Assembly (NCBI GenBank): GCA_025964055.1
Contig: JAOPZP010000133.1
Location: 1 to 7,641, forward strand
Source of the DNA: Conexibacter sp.
GTDB lineage: Bacteria > Actinomycetota > Thermoleophilia > Solirubrobacterales > Solirubrobacteraceae
Length of the DNA: 7,641 nt
Reading direction: 5' to 3'
The notes beneath the pieces are model-generated. The model did no database searches. It saw only the letters and a program-made list of their open reading frames with translations, and was not told the origin of the DNA. The number at the start of each line of letters is the position of its first letter. Within the stretch, counting starts at the first letter, position 1. Position numbers and translations under genes: made by a program. Positions 1-5,463 of this stretch are shown piece by piece.

Positions 1-485
1 CCGCTGCCGGCCTGCGCGAGCAGGCCGTCGACGTGCCCGTGGTAGGCGCCGGCGAACTTCAGGAGCTTGGTCCGGCCGGTCACGGCGCGCGCGAGGCGGA
101 TGGCGCTCATCGACGCCTCCGTGCCCGAGGACGTCATCCGCAGCATCTCGACCGACGGGATGCGCCGCGAGACCTCCTCGGCCAGCTCGACCTCGCCGGC
201 GGTCGGCGCGCCGTAGGTCGTGCCGCGGCGGGCGGCCTCGACGACGGCCTCGACGATCTCCGGGTGGGCGTGGCCGTGGATCAGCGGCCCCCACGAGCAG
301 ACGTAGTCGACGTAGCGGTTGCCGTCGACGTCGACGATCTCCGCGCCCTCGGCGCGCTCGATGAAGATCGGGTCGCGCCCGATCGCCTGCATCGCCCGCA
401 CGGGCGAGTTGACGCCGCCGGGCAGTCGCTGCAGGGCGCGCGTGTACAACTCCGCCGACTTGGCGTCGGTGATCGAGGCGCTCAC
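1..485 (-). CDS. hemL: Glutamate-1-semialdehyde 2,1-aminomutase, N-terminal part (runs off the left edge)
   Basis: PLP-dependent enzyme that converts glutamate-1-semialdehyde to 5-aminolevulinate in the C5 tetrapyrrole pathway, in the cytoplasm. The first 161 residues are present; the PLP lysine lies beyond the window. Visible family hallmarks, in order, are an early LPGGVNSPVRA segment (about residues 22-32), DVDGNRYVDYVCSWGPLIHGHAHP around residues 54-77 (aminotransferase class III start), the SSGTEASMSAIRLAR stretch that binds the cofactor phosphate (about 117-131), and FAGAYHGHVDGLL (about 143-155). I chose GTG at 485-483 because the family alignment begins there and a GAGG ribosome binding site (498-495) lies 9 bases upstream. 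The gene is 36 bp downstream of the siroheme decarboxylase stop, so it is probably the third gene of the hemB operon. The identification is firm; the start is likely but not proven. Confidence 0.95.
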   Translation of the reverse strand, partial: MSASITDAKSAELYTRALQRLPGGVNSPVRAMQAIGRDPIFIERAEGAEIVDVDGNRYVDYVCSWGPLIHGHAHPEIVEAVVEAARRGTTYGAPTAGEVELAEEVSRRIPSVEMLRMTSSGTEASMSAIRLARAVTGRTKLLKFAGAYHGHVDGLLAQAGS

Positions 486-494
486 CGTGGACGA

Positions 495-498
495 CCTC
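495..498 (-). promoter_or_regulatory. Ribosome binding site of hemL
   Basis: GAGG on the minus strand, 9 bases upstream of the GTG at 485-483, inside the 36-bp gap after the preceding gene. It is one of few recognisable Shine-Dalgarno sequences in the window and supports the chosen start. Confidence 0.5.
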
Positions 499-521
499 GC
501 CCAGGGGCCGGGCGTCCGCGG

Positions 522-1592
522 TCACGCACCGGCATGCTCCCGCTCCCACCGCTTGAAGTCGTCGGTGAAGTAGAGGAGGCGGACCTTCTTGAACTCGGTC
601 GACGAGTAGAGCGTCGCGCGGTCCTCGATGCAGCCGACCTCGTCGCGCACGGCGTCGAGGATGGCGTCGCACTCCTCCTTGGAGCGGCCATGGGCCATGG
701 TGAACAGCTGGTAGGGCCAGTCCGCGTAGGTCGGGCGCTCGTAGCAGTGGCTGATCCCGCGGAAGGCGGCCATGCGACGACCGGCCTCCAGGACCTGGTC
801 CTCGGGGACCTTCCACACGCCCATGCCGTTGGCGCTGAAGCCGGCGCGCCGGTGGAACAGGATCGCGGCGACGCGGCGCAGCAGCCCGCGGTCGACCATC
901 CCCTCCAGATGGGCGACGAGCGCGTCGACCGTCATCCCCAGCTCGCGCGCGGCGCCGGCGTAGGGCTCGGAGACGACCGGCAGGTCGCCCTGCGTGGCGC
1001 GGATGACGGCCTTGTCGAGCTCGTCGTAGGGCTGGGGCTCGATGTCGACGGGCTCGACGACCTGGGCGGCCTTGGCCAGCGTCTCGGTGTCGCCCGACAT
1101 CTCGAGGTCCATGCGGATCTTGAACAGCTTGAGCGTCGGCAGCTGGCGCACCGACTCGGCGCCGGTCTGCTGCTTGAGGAGCTCGAGCGTGCCGTCGAGG
1201 CCCAGCGGGGAGTCGGGCTCGGTCGCGACCGTGAACCACATGTTGAACTCGTGGTTGCGCAGGTAGTTGTGCGACACGCCGGGGTGGGCGTTGACGATCT
1301 TGGCCGGGCGCCATGGATGCTCGGCGTCGACCTTGGCCGCGACGAGCATCGACTGGTAGCCGAGCGCGCGCGTGTCGAAGATCGGCGTGACCTGCCGGAT
1401 GATCCGCTGCTCGATCAGCTCGGCGACCCGCGCCAGGACCACGTCCTCCTGCACGCCGAGGACGGTGGCGACCTCGGCGTAGGGGCGCGGCACGATCCGG
1501 AAGCCGCCCTGCATCGTGTCGAGCAGCTTCTTGTCGAACTCGTCCAGCGGGACGGCGGCGCCGTCCTTGCGCGAGCGGATCTTGGGGGTCAC
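522..1592 (-). CDS. ahbAB: Fused AhbA/AhbB-type siroheme decarboxylase (Lrp/AsnC-like fold)
   Basis: A 356-residue protein made of two homologous halves, each a winged-helix (HTH AsnC) domain followed by an Lrp-like alpha/beta domain. Half 1: HTH about 17-67, alpha/beta about 77-165. Half 2: HTH about 190-240, alpha/beta about 250-345. Half 1 carries SHNYLRNHEFNMWFTV (107-122) and half 2 carries SHCYERPTYADWPYQLFTMAHG (281-302), segments typical of the siroheme decarboxylase family (AhbA/AhbB, NirD/L/G/H) rather than of DNA-binding Lrp. Known family members remove two acetate carboxyl groups from siroheme, giving 12,18-didecarboxysiroheme for the alternative heme pathway or heme d1. GTG at 1592-1590 overlaps the hemB stop in a GTGA, so it is translationally coupled to hemB; hemL follows. 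Automatic annotation may call it an AsnC regulator. The family is clear; in vivo substrate and product are inferred. NirDL for heme d1 is the alternative. Confidence 0.85.
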   Translation of the reverse strand: MTPKIRSRKDGAAVPLDEFDKKLLDTMQGGFRIVPRPYAEVATVLGVQEDVVLARVAELIEQRIIRQVTPIFDTRALGYQSMLVAAKVDAEHPWRPAKIVNAHPGVSHNYLRNHEFNMWFTVATEPDSPLGLDGTLELLKQQTGAESVRQLPTLKLFKIRMDLEMSGDTETLAKAAQVVEPVDIEPQPYDELDKAVIRATQGDLPVVSEPYAGAARELGMTVDALVAHLEGMVDRGLLRRVAAILFHRRAGFSANGMGVWKVPEDQVLEAGRRMAAFRGISHCYERPTYADWPYQLFTMAHGRSKEECDAILDAVRDEVGCIEDRATLYSSTEFKKVRLLYFTDDFKRWEREHAGA

Positions 1593-2569
1593 TGCAGCCA
1601 CTGGGCGGCGTCCTTCGCGTAATAGGTGATGACGATGTCGGCGCCGGCCCGGCGGATCGAGGTCAGGGACTCGAGCACCGCGGTGCGCTCGTCGAGGTGG
1701 CCCGTCGCCGCAGCCGCCTTGATCATGACGTACTCCCCGCCCACCTGGTACGCGGCGACGGGCATCCTGGTCGCCTGCTTGACGCGCCACAGGACGTCGA
1801 GGTACGGGCCGGCCGGCTTGACCATGACCATGTCGGCGCCCTCCTCGACGTCGAGGAGCACCTCGCGCAGGGCCTCGTCGCCGTTGCCGGGATCCATCTG
1901 GTAGCCGCGGCGGTCGCCGAAGCTGGGCGTGCTGCCCGCCGCCTCGCGGAACGGGCCGTAGAACGCCGAGGCGTACTTGGCGCTGTAGGCGATGATCGGC
2001 GTGTCGCTGAAGCCCTCGGCGTCCAGCGCGGCGCGCAGCGCGCCGACGCGGCCGTCCATCATGTCGCTGGGCGCCACGCCGTCGGCGCCCGCGCGGGCGT
2101 GCGAGACGGCGGTGCGCGCCAGCAGCTCCAGCGACGCGTCGTTGTCGACCGTGCCGTCGTCGAGGAGGCGGCCGCAGTGGCCGTGCTCGGTGTACTCGCA
2201 CAGGCACACGTCGGTGAGGACGACGAGGTCGGGGTGCGCGGCCTTCAGCGCGCGGACGGCGAGCTGGACGGCGCCGTCGTCGTCCCAGGCGCCGGAGCCG
2301 TCGGCGTCCTTCTCGGCCGGGATGCCGAAGAGGATCACGGCCGGGACGCCCAGCGCGTGGGCGGCGCCGGCCTCCGCGACGGCCGAGGCGATCCCGTGGC
2401 GGTCGACGCCCGGCATCGAGCCGATCGGCGAGCGGCCTTCGAGACCCTCCTCGACGAACAGCGGCAGGACGAGGTCGGAGGGCGCCAGCGTGGTCTCGCG
2501 GACGAGGTCGCGCAGCGCACCGGTCCGGCGCAGACGGCGCAGGCGGGTGGCGGGGAAGGCGGCGGGCAT
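1589..2569 (-). CDS. hemB: Porphobilinogen synthase (5-aminolevulinate dehydratase)
   Basis: A 326-residue enzyme, normal for the family, that condenses two 5-aminolevulinates to porphobilinogen. The two active-site lysines are visible: K198 in YSAKYAS and K251 in MVMVKPAGPYLD, the latter forming the Schiff base in known enzymes. A cysteine metal site is present as DVCLCEYTEHGHCG with C122, C124 and C132, so a zinc-type catalytic site is expected, unlike the aspartate-rich magnesium-type enzymes. Other family marks are LVLPLFVEEG (33-42), PIGSMPGV (48-55) and VAPSDMMDGRV (165-175). Start ATG 2569-2567 gives the usual MPAAFPATRLRRLRR beginning. No clear Shine-Dalgarno precedes it; a TACGCT box lies 9 bases upstream (see separate entry), suggesting a very short leader or leaderless mRNA. 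It heads the hemB-ahbAB-hemL unit and lies just downstream of the tandem repeats. Confidence 0.97.
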   Translation of the reverse strand: MPAAFPATRLRRLRRTGALRDLVRETTLAPSDLVLPLFVEEGLEGRSPIGSMPGVDRHGIASAVAEAGAAHALGVPAVILFGIPAEKDADGSGAWDDDGAVQLAVRALKAAHPDLVVLTDVCLCEYTEHGHCGRLLDDGTVDNDASLELLARTAVSHARAGADGVAPSDMMDGRVGALRAALDAEGFSDTPIIAYSAKYASAFYGPFREAAGSTPSFGDRRGYQMDPGNGDEALREVLLDVEEGADMVMVKPAGPYLDVLWRVKQATRMPVAAYQVGGEYVMIKAAAATGHLDERTAVLESLTSIRRAGADIVITYYAKDAAQWLQ

Positions 2570-2578
2570 CGCCCGTCA

Positions 2579-2584
2579 AGCGTA
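2579..2584 (-). promoter_or_regulatory. Candidate -10 box of hemB (TACGCT)
   Basis: TACGCT on the minus strand fits the actinobacterial TANNNT -10 pattern and ends 9 bases before the hemB ATG. Transcription would then start at or within a few bases of the start codon. No convincing -35 hexamer is seen; that position lies inside the first 57-bp repeat. This is inference from sequence only. Confidence 0.35.
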
Positions 2585-2587
2585 GCT

Positions 2588-2701
2588 GGGCCTCGTCGCC
2601 AGGCTGGTCACCGGCAGACCCCCGCCCATCGGGCGACCGAGGCCGGGCCTCGTCGCCAGGCTGGTCACCGGCAGACCCCCGCCCATCGGGCGACCGAGGC
2701 C
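2588..2701. repeat. Two perfect tandem copies of a 57-bp structured element
   Basis: Copies at 2588-2644 and 2645-2701 are identical over all 57 bases and directly abut. Each copy has terminal near-perfect inverted arms: GGCCTCGTCGCC (copy positions 2-13) against GGCGACCGAGGCC (45-57), matching apart from one extra base. Between them sit two small hairpins, GGTC/GACC (19-22 with 30-33) and GCCC-ATC-GGGC (37-47). The array fills most of the gap between the GNAT gene stop and hemB. There is no T-run, so it is not a classical intrinsic terminator, though it could still stop or slow polymerase. The perfect identity indicates recent duplication. It could be a dispersed intergenic repeat of this genome or a regulatory element of hemB; the window alone cannot decide. 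Confidence 0.9.
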
Positions 2702-2726
2702 GGGCCTCGATCCCGGACCGGTCACC
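2702..2726. repeat. Degenerate partial third copy of the 57-bp element
   Basis: The 25 bases directly after the second perfect copy match the first 25 bases of the unit at 19 positions, sharing GGGCCTCG at the start and GGTCACC at the end. It then diverges. This looks like an older, decayed copy next to two fresh ones. Confidence 0.55.
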
Positions 2727-2745
2727 CGTGAGCCCCCGAGCGCCG

Positions 2746-3330
2746 TCAGCGCTCGCGCGCCTGCCAGTCCTCCAGGGTCATGGCGTAGATCTCGTGGTCC
2801 TCCCACGTGCCGGCGATGTTGAGGTAGCGCAGTGCGCGTCCCTCGTGGCGGAAGCCCGCCTTCTCGACCACGCGGATCGACCGGATGTTGCGCGGGATCA
2901 CCGCCGGCTGCACGCGGTGCAGCCCGGCGTGGTCGAACGCGAACTCGCAGATGAGGACCGCGGCCGTCGTCGCGTGGCCCCGACCGCCGAGGGCGGACGC
3001 GGTCCAGTAGCCGAGCGTCGCGTTGCGCCACGCGCCCTGCACGACGTTGCCCAGCGCGATGCGCCCGATGATCGCGTCGCCGTGCTCGCGGTCGAGCACC
3101 GAGAACGCGTAGCCCGTCCCGAGCTCCCAGGCCTCGACGTCGCGGCGCAGCGTCTCGGTCTGCCCGGCGCGCGTGTAGTGCGCCTCGGCGTGGATCGGCT
3201 CCCACGGCGCGGTGTGGTGGCGGTTGTCGACCACGGCGGCCGTGAACTCGTCGACGTCGCGCAGGCCGAGGGGCCGGATGGCGGTCCGCTCGGCGTCGAG
3301 CCGGATCCTGGCTGGGACGTGCCCGATCAC
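2746..3330 (-). CDS. GNAT-family N-acetyltransferase, RimJ/RimL type
   Basis: A 194-residue protein with the whole acetyltransferase fold. Family members transfer acetyl from acetyl-CoA to an amine, often the N-terminus of a ribosomal protein, but the acceptor cannot be told here. Visible marks: TAIRPLGLRDVDEF near the N-terminus (16-28), the beta4 strand LGYWTASALGGRGHATTAA (105-123) containing the acetyl-CoA pyrophosphate loop GGRGHA (114-119), and the C-terminal IPRNIRSIRVVEKAGFRHEG (144-163), where N148 and the EKAGF turn are typical of the RimJ group. I chose GTG at 3330-3328; a longer reading frame exists but would overlap the permease gene upstream by 89 bases and its extra residues look like low-complexity noise. 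No Shine-Dalgarno is seen; a TACGTT box lies 7 bases upstream. It follows the ABC permease gene after 52 bp on the same strand. Confidence 0.88.
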   Translation of the reverse strand: MIGHVPARIRLDAERTAIRPLGLRDVDEFTAAVVDNRHHTAPWEPIHAEAHYTRAGQTETLRRDVEAWELGTGYAFSVLDREHGDAIIGRIALGNVVQGAWRNATLGYWTASALGGRGHATTAAVLICEFAFDHAGLHRVQPAVIPRNIRSIRVVEKAGFRHEGRALRYLNIAGTWEDHEIYAMTLEDWQARER

Positions 3331-3337
3331 GAGGCCG

Positions 3338-3343
3338 AACGTA
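3338..3343 (-). promoter_or_regulatory. Candidate -10 box of the GNAT gene (TACGTT)
   Basis: TACGTT on the minus strand fits TANNNT and ends 7 bases before the GTG start at 3330, which would place transcription start at the start codon (leaderless mRNA). The lack of a Shine-Dalgarno agrees. No -35 hexamer is convincing. Confidence 0.4.
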
Positions 3344-3354
3344 GCATTCCGGCC

Positions 3355-3372
3355 GGTGGCCGTCGCGCCACC
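3355..3372 (-). terminator. Short hairpin between permease and GNAT genes, possible weak terminator
   Basis: GGTGGC (3355-3360) pairs perfectly with GCCACC (3367-3372) around a 6-base loop, 10 bases after the permease stop codon. There is no following T-run on the minus strand, so termination is uncertain. It could also be a chance stem in GC-rich DNA. Confidence 0.25.
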
Positions 3373-3382
3373 AAATCCGCGC

Positions 3383-4738
3383 TCAGGAGAAGCGCTGCAG
3401 CGCGACGCGCGCGACGATCGCCCAGCCCACGAGGAGCGCCGCGAGGTGCGCCAGCGCCGTGCCCAGCCCACCCGTGTCGTTGAGCGCGGCGTCGGCCGCG
3501 TCCAGCGCCGGACGGAAGGGGAACAGCGCGGAGATCACGCGGATCGCGTCGTAGAGGCCGGTGGCCACCGCGCCGCTGGGCACGAGCGCCAGGAACGCGA
3601 TCGGCAGCGCCAGAAGGATCGCCAGCAGCGAGGCGGCGCGCACCTCGCGCGCCAGCGCGCCGATCGCCACGCCGAGCGCGCCGAAGGCCAGGCCGCCGGC
3701 GCCGAGCGCGGCGACCCACAGCGGGAACCGCCCCCAGTCCAGCGACACGAACGCCGAGATGCCGGCGGTCATCAGCAGCGCCGTGGTCGCCGCGCAGCCC
3801 GCGGCCAGCACGACCTTCTCGGCGAGCAGCGCCTCGCGGGACACCAGCCCGCGCACCAGGCGCGCGAACGCGTGCTCCTCGCGCTCGAGGGCGAGCATCC
3901 CGGAGGCCAGCAGCACGCAGACCAGCATGAGCGACAGCGTCACCGCGACCGCCACCGCGTAGGTGTCCAGCGGCGTGCGCCGGCCCCTGACGATCTGCTG
4001 GTCGACCTTGACGGGCGTCGCCAGCGAGCCGAGCACCACGTCGGACAGGCCCAGGTTGGAGATCGCCAGCTGCGCGAAGGCCGACACGCGCTGCAGCGCC
4101 TCGCGGTCGGGCGAGCCGCGCGGGGTGCGCGTCAGCACGGAGTCCACCAGCGCCTTGGAGCGCTTGAGCCCCAGGATGTCGAAGTCGCTCCCGAGGAGCG
4201 AGAACTTGCCGCCCGACAGCAGGATGTTCAGGTAGCCGGCCGCGACCTGCGTCAGCTTGGTCGAGACCGCCTTGTTGAGGTCGGCGACGCGGGCGTCGAT
4301 CGTCGACTGCACGAACTGCTGCTTGACCGGGTCCTCGGCGTTGTAGAGGACCTCGACGGTCGGCTTCGGCCCGGTGCCCGACAGCGTGATCGTCCGCTGC
4401 AGCCGCTGCACGAGGTCGGCCGGCACGATGATCGCGGCCAGGACGTCGCCGTCGCGCACCCTGCGCTCCGCCTCGGCGCGGCTGTGGACGGTGACGGGCA
4501 CGATCGACGCGAACAGGCGGCGGCCGTAGTCGGCGGGGTCGACCTTCGTCCCGCCGAACGTGATCGTGCCGCCGGTCACCGGCAGCTCGTTGAGGATCGC
4601 CACCCGCGGCTTGTCTGGGCCCTTCGACAGCGCCAGCCCGACGAGCACCGCGATGAGCAGCGGGTAGATGACCAGCAGGGAGACCAGCAGCGGCGAGCGG
4701 CGCAGGATCCGCAGGTCCTTGGCCAGCAGGAACCGCAC
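3383..4738 (-). CDS. ABC-2 type transporter permease
   Basis: A 451-residue membrane subunit that would pair with the ATPase encoded just upstream to form an exporter. Topology read from hydrophobicity: TM1 about 16-37, a long extracytoplasmic domain about 40-250, then TM2 258-280, TM3 308-330, TM4 338-362, TM5 368-388 and TM6 424-446. One N-terminal helix, a large outer loop and a five-helix C-terminal block is the layout of the larger ABC-2 permeases (ABC2_membrane_3/YhgE-like). The outer domain is hydrophilic and partly helical, with no recognisable catalytic motif. GTG at 4738-4736 starts only 2 bases after the ATPase stop, so translation is probably coupled; it gives the expected start MRFLLAKDLRILRRSPL. 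The substrate is unknown; drug, lipid, peptide or ion export are all possible. Confidence 0.88.
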   Translation of the reverse strand: MRFLLAKDLRILRRSPLLVSLLVIYPLLIAVLVGLALSKGPDKPRVAILNELPVTGGTITFGGTKVDPADYGRRLFASIVPVTVHSRAEAERRVRDGDVLAAIIVPADLVQRLQRTITLSGTGPKPTVEVLYNAEDPVKQQFVQSTIDARVADLNKAVSTKLTQVAAGYLNILLSGGKFSLLGSDFDILGLKRSKALVDSVLTRTPRGSPDREALQRVSAFAQLAISNLGLSDVVLGSLATPVKVDQQIVRGRRTPLDTYAVAVAVTLSLMLVCVLLASGMLALEREEHAFARLVRGLVSREALLAEKVVLAAGCAATTALLMTAGISAFVSLDWGRFPLWVAALGAGGLAFGALGVAIGALAREVRAASLLAILLALPIAFLALVPSGAVATGLYDAIRVISALFPFRPALDAADAALNDTGGLGTALAHLAALLVGWAIVARVALQRFS

Positions 4739-4740
4739 TC

Positions 4741-5463
4741 CTAGTGCCCCCGGGCCCGCAGGAACGCGACGAACGCGGCCTCGAAGTCCGCCTGCTGGGA
4801 GCCGACGGCGTCGTGCAGCGCGGCCGGCGTGCCGGTGAAGAGCAGCTCGCCGTCGGCGAGGACGAGCACGCGGTCGGCGAAGCGCTCGGCCTCGGCGACG
4901 TTGTGCGTGGTGAACACGACCGCGGTCCCGGCGCGCGCGAGCGCGCCGACGAACTCCCACAGCCGGGCGCGCTGGCGCGGGTCCAGCGACGAGGACGGCT
5001 CGTCGAGCAGCAGCACGTCGGGGTCGGCGAGCAGGCCCGCGGCGATGTTGACGCGTTGGCGGTTGCCGCCCGAGAGCGTGCCGAGCTCGTCGCCGGCACG
5101 GTCGGCCAGGCCGGTCTGCTCGAGCATCCGCGCGACGACCGCGTCGGGGTCGGCGACCTTCTCCAGCCGGGCGAACAGGCGCAGGTTCTCGGCGACGGTG
5201 AGCTTGCCGTAGACCGCGGGCTGCTGCGGGACCCAGCCGACGTCGCGCGGGTCGCGGCTGACCTCGCCGCTGGTCGGCGCCAGCACGCCGCCGAGGATCG
5301 ACAGCAGCGTCGTCTTGCCGGCCCCGTTGGGGCCGATGATCGCCAGCGTCTCCCCGCGCGCGGCGGCGAAGCTGACGCCACGGAGCGCCTCGCGGTCGCC
5401 GAAGCGCCGCGTCACGGCCCGCGCCTGGAGGGCGGGGCCGTCCTCCGTCGCGGCTGCGCTCAC
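4741..5463 (-). CDS. ABC transporter ATP-binding protein
   Basis: A 240-residue cytoplasmic ATPase subunit with one complete nucleotide-binding domain. Motifs in order: Walker A GPNGAGKT (44-51), Q-loop VPQQP (78-82), signature LSGGNRQ (130-136), Walker B LLLDEP (151-156) followed by the D-loop SSLD (158-161), and switch histidine H187 in FTTHN. The signature ends in NRQR instead of the commoner QRQR or KQR, within the range of the family. All catalytic residues are intact. GTG 5463-5461 overlaps the stop of the AI-2E-family gene in a GTGA, and the permease gene begins 2 bases after its stop. This order supports a two-component exporter in the CcmA/NatA-like ABC-2 class. The substrate cannot be read from the sequence. 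Confidence 0.95.
   Translation of the reverse strand: MSAAATEDGPALQARAVTRRFGDREALRGVSFAAARGETLAIIGPNGAGKTTLLSILGGVLAPTSGEVSRDPRDVGWVPQQPAVYGKLTVAENLRLFARLEKVADPDAVVARMLEQTGLADRAGDELGTLSGGNRQRVNIAAGLLADPDVLLLDEPSSSLDPRQRARLWEFVGALARAGTAVVFTTHNVAEAERFADRVLVLADGELLFTGTPAALHDAVGSQQADFEAAFVAFLRARGH

Noticed and set aside
522..1592. Reading the middle heme gene as an ordinary Lrp/AsnC transcriptional regulator
   Set aside because: The double-domain layout, the HEFNMWFT and DWPYQLFTMAHG segments and the hem gene context fit siroheme decarboxylases better than amino-acid-responsive regulators.
33..1622. A 529-residue open frame on the plus strand antisense to hemL, the siroheme decarboxylase and the end of hemB
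   Set aside because: Arg/Asp/Leu/Val/Gly-rich composition with no domain, and it crosses three well-supported genes on the other strand. In DNA this GC-rich, long antisense open frames arise from codon bias.
2588..2701. Intrinsic terminator of the GNAT gene formed by the repeat stems
   Set aside because: Strong stems are present but no T-run follows on the minus strand, so I record it as a repeat and only a possible pause site.
2576..2725. A 49-residue minus-strand frame through the tandem repeats ending 6 bases before the hemB start, as a leader peptide
   Set aside because: A 57-bp unit is a multiple of three, so any open frame in one copy stays open in the next. There is no ribosome binding site, and the protein would just repeat a 19-residue low-complexity unit. 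I cannot exclude it, but nothing favours it.
2588..2726. A CRISPR array
   Set aside because: The two units abut with no unique spacers between them and there are no cas genes; this is a plain tandem duplication.
3331..3471. An N-terminally longer GNAT protein starting at 3471
   Set aside because: The extra 47 residues are Arg/Ser-rich and would overlap the 3' end of the permease gene by 89 bases; the GNAT homology begins only after the GTG at 3330.
3212..4744. A 510-residue plus-strand frame, and similar long frames at 1697-2731, 4744-5637 and 5514-7127
   Set aside because: All are rich in Arg, Gln, His, Ala and Asp without hydrophobic cores and lie opposite clear hem, ABC or AI-2E genes. 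They are shadows of GC-rich coding DNA.
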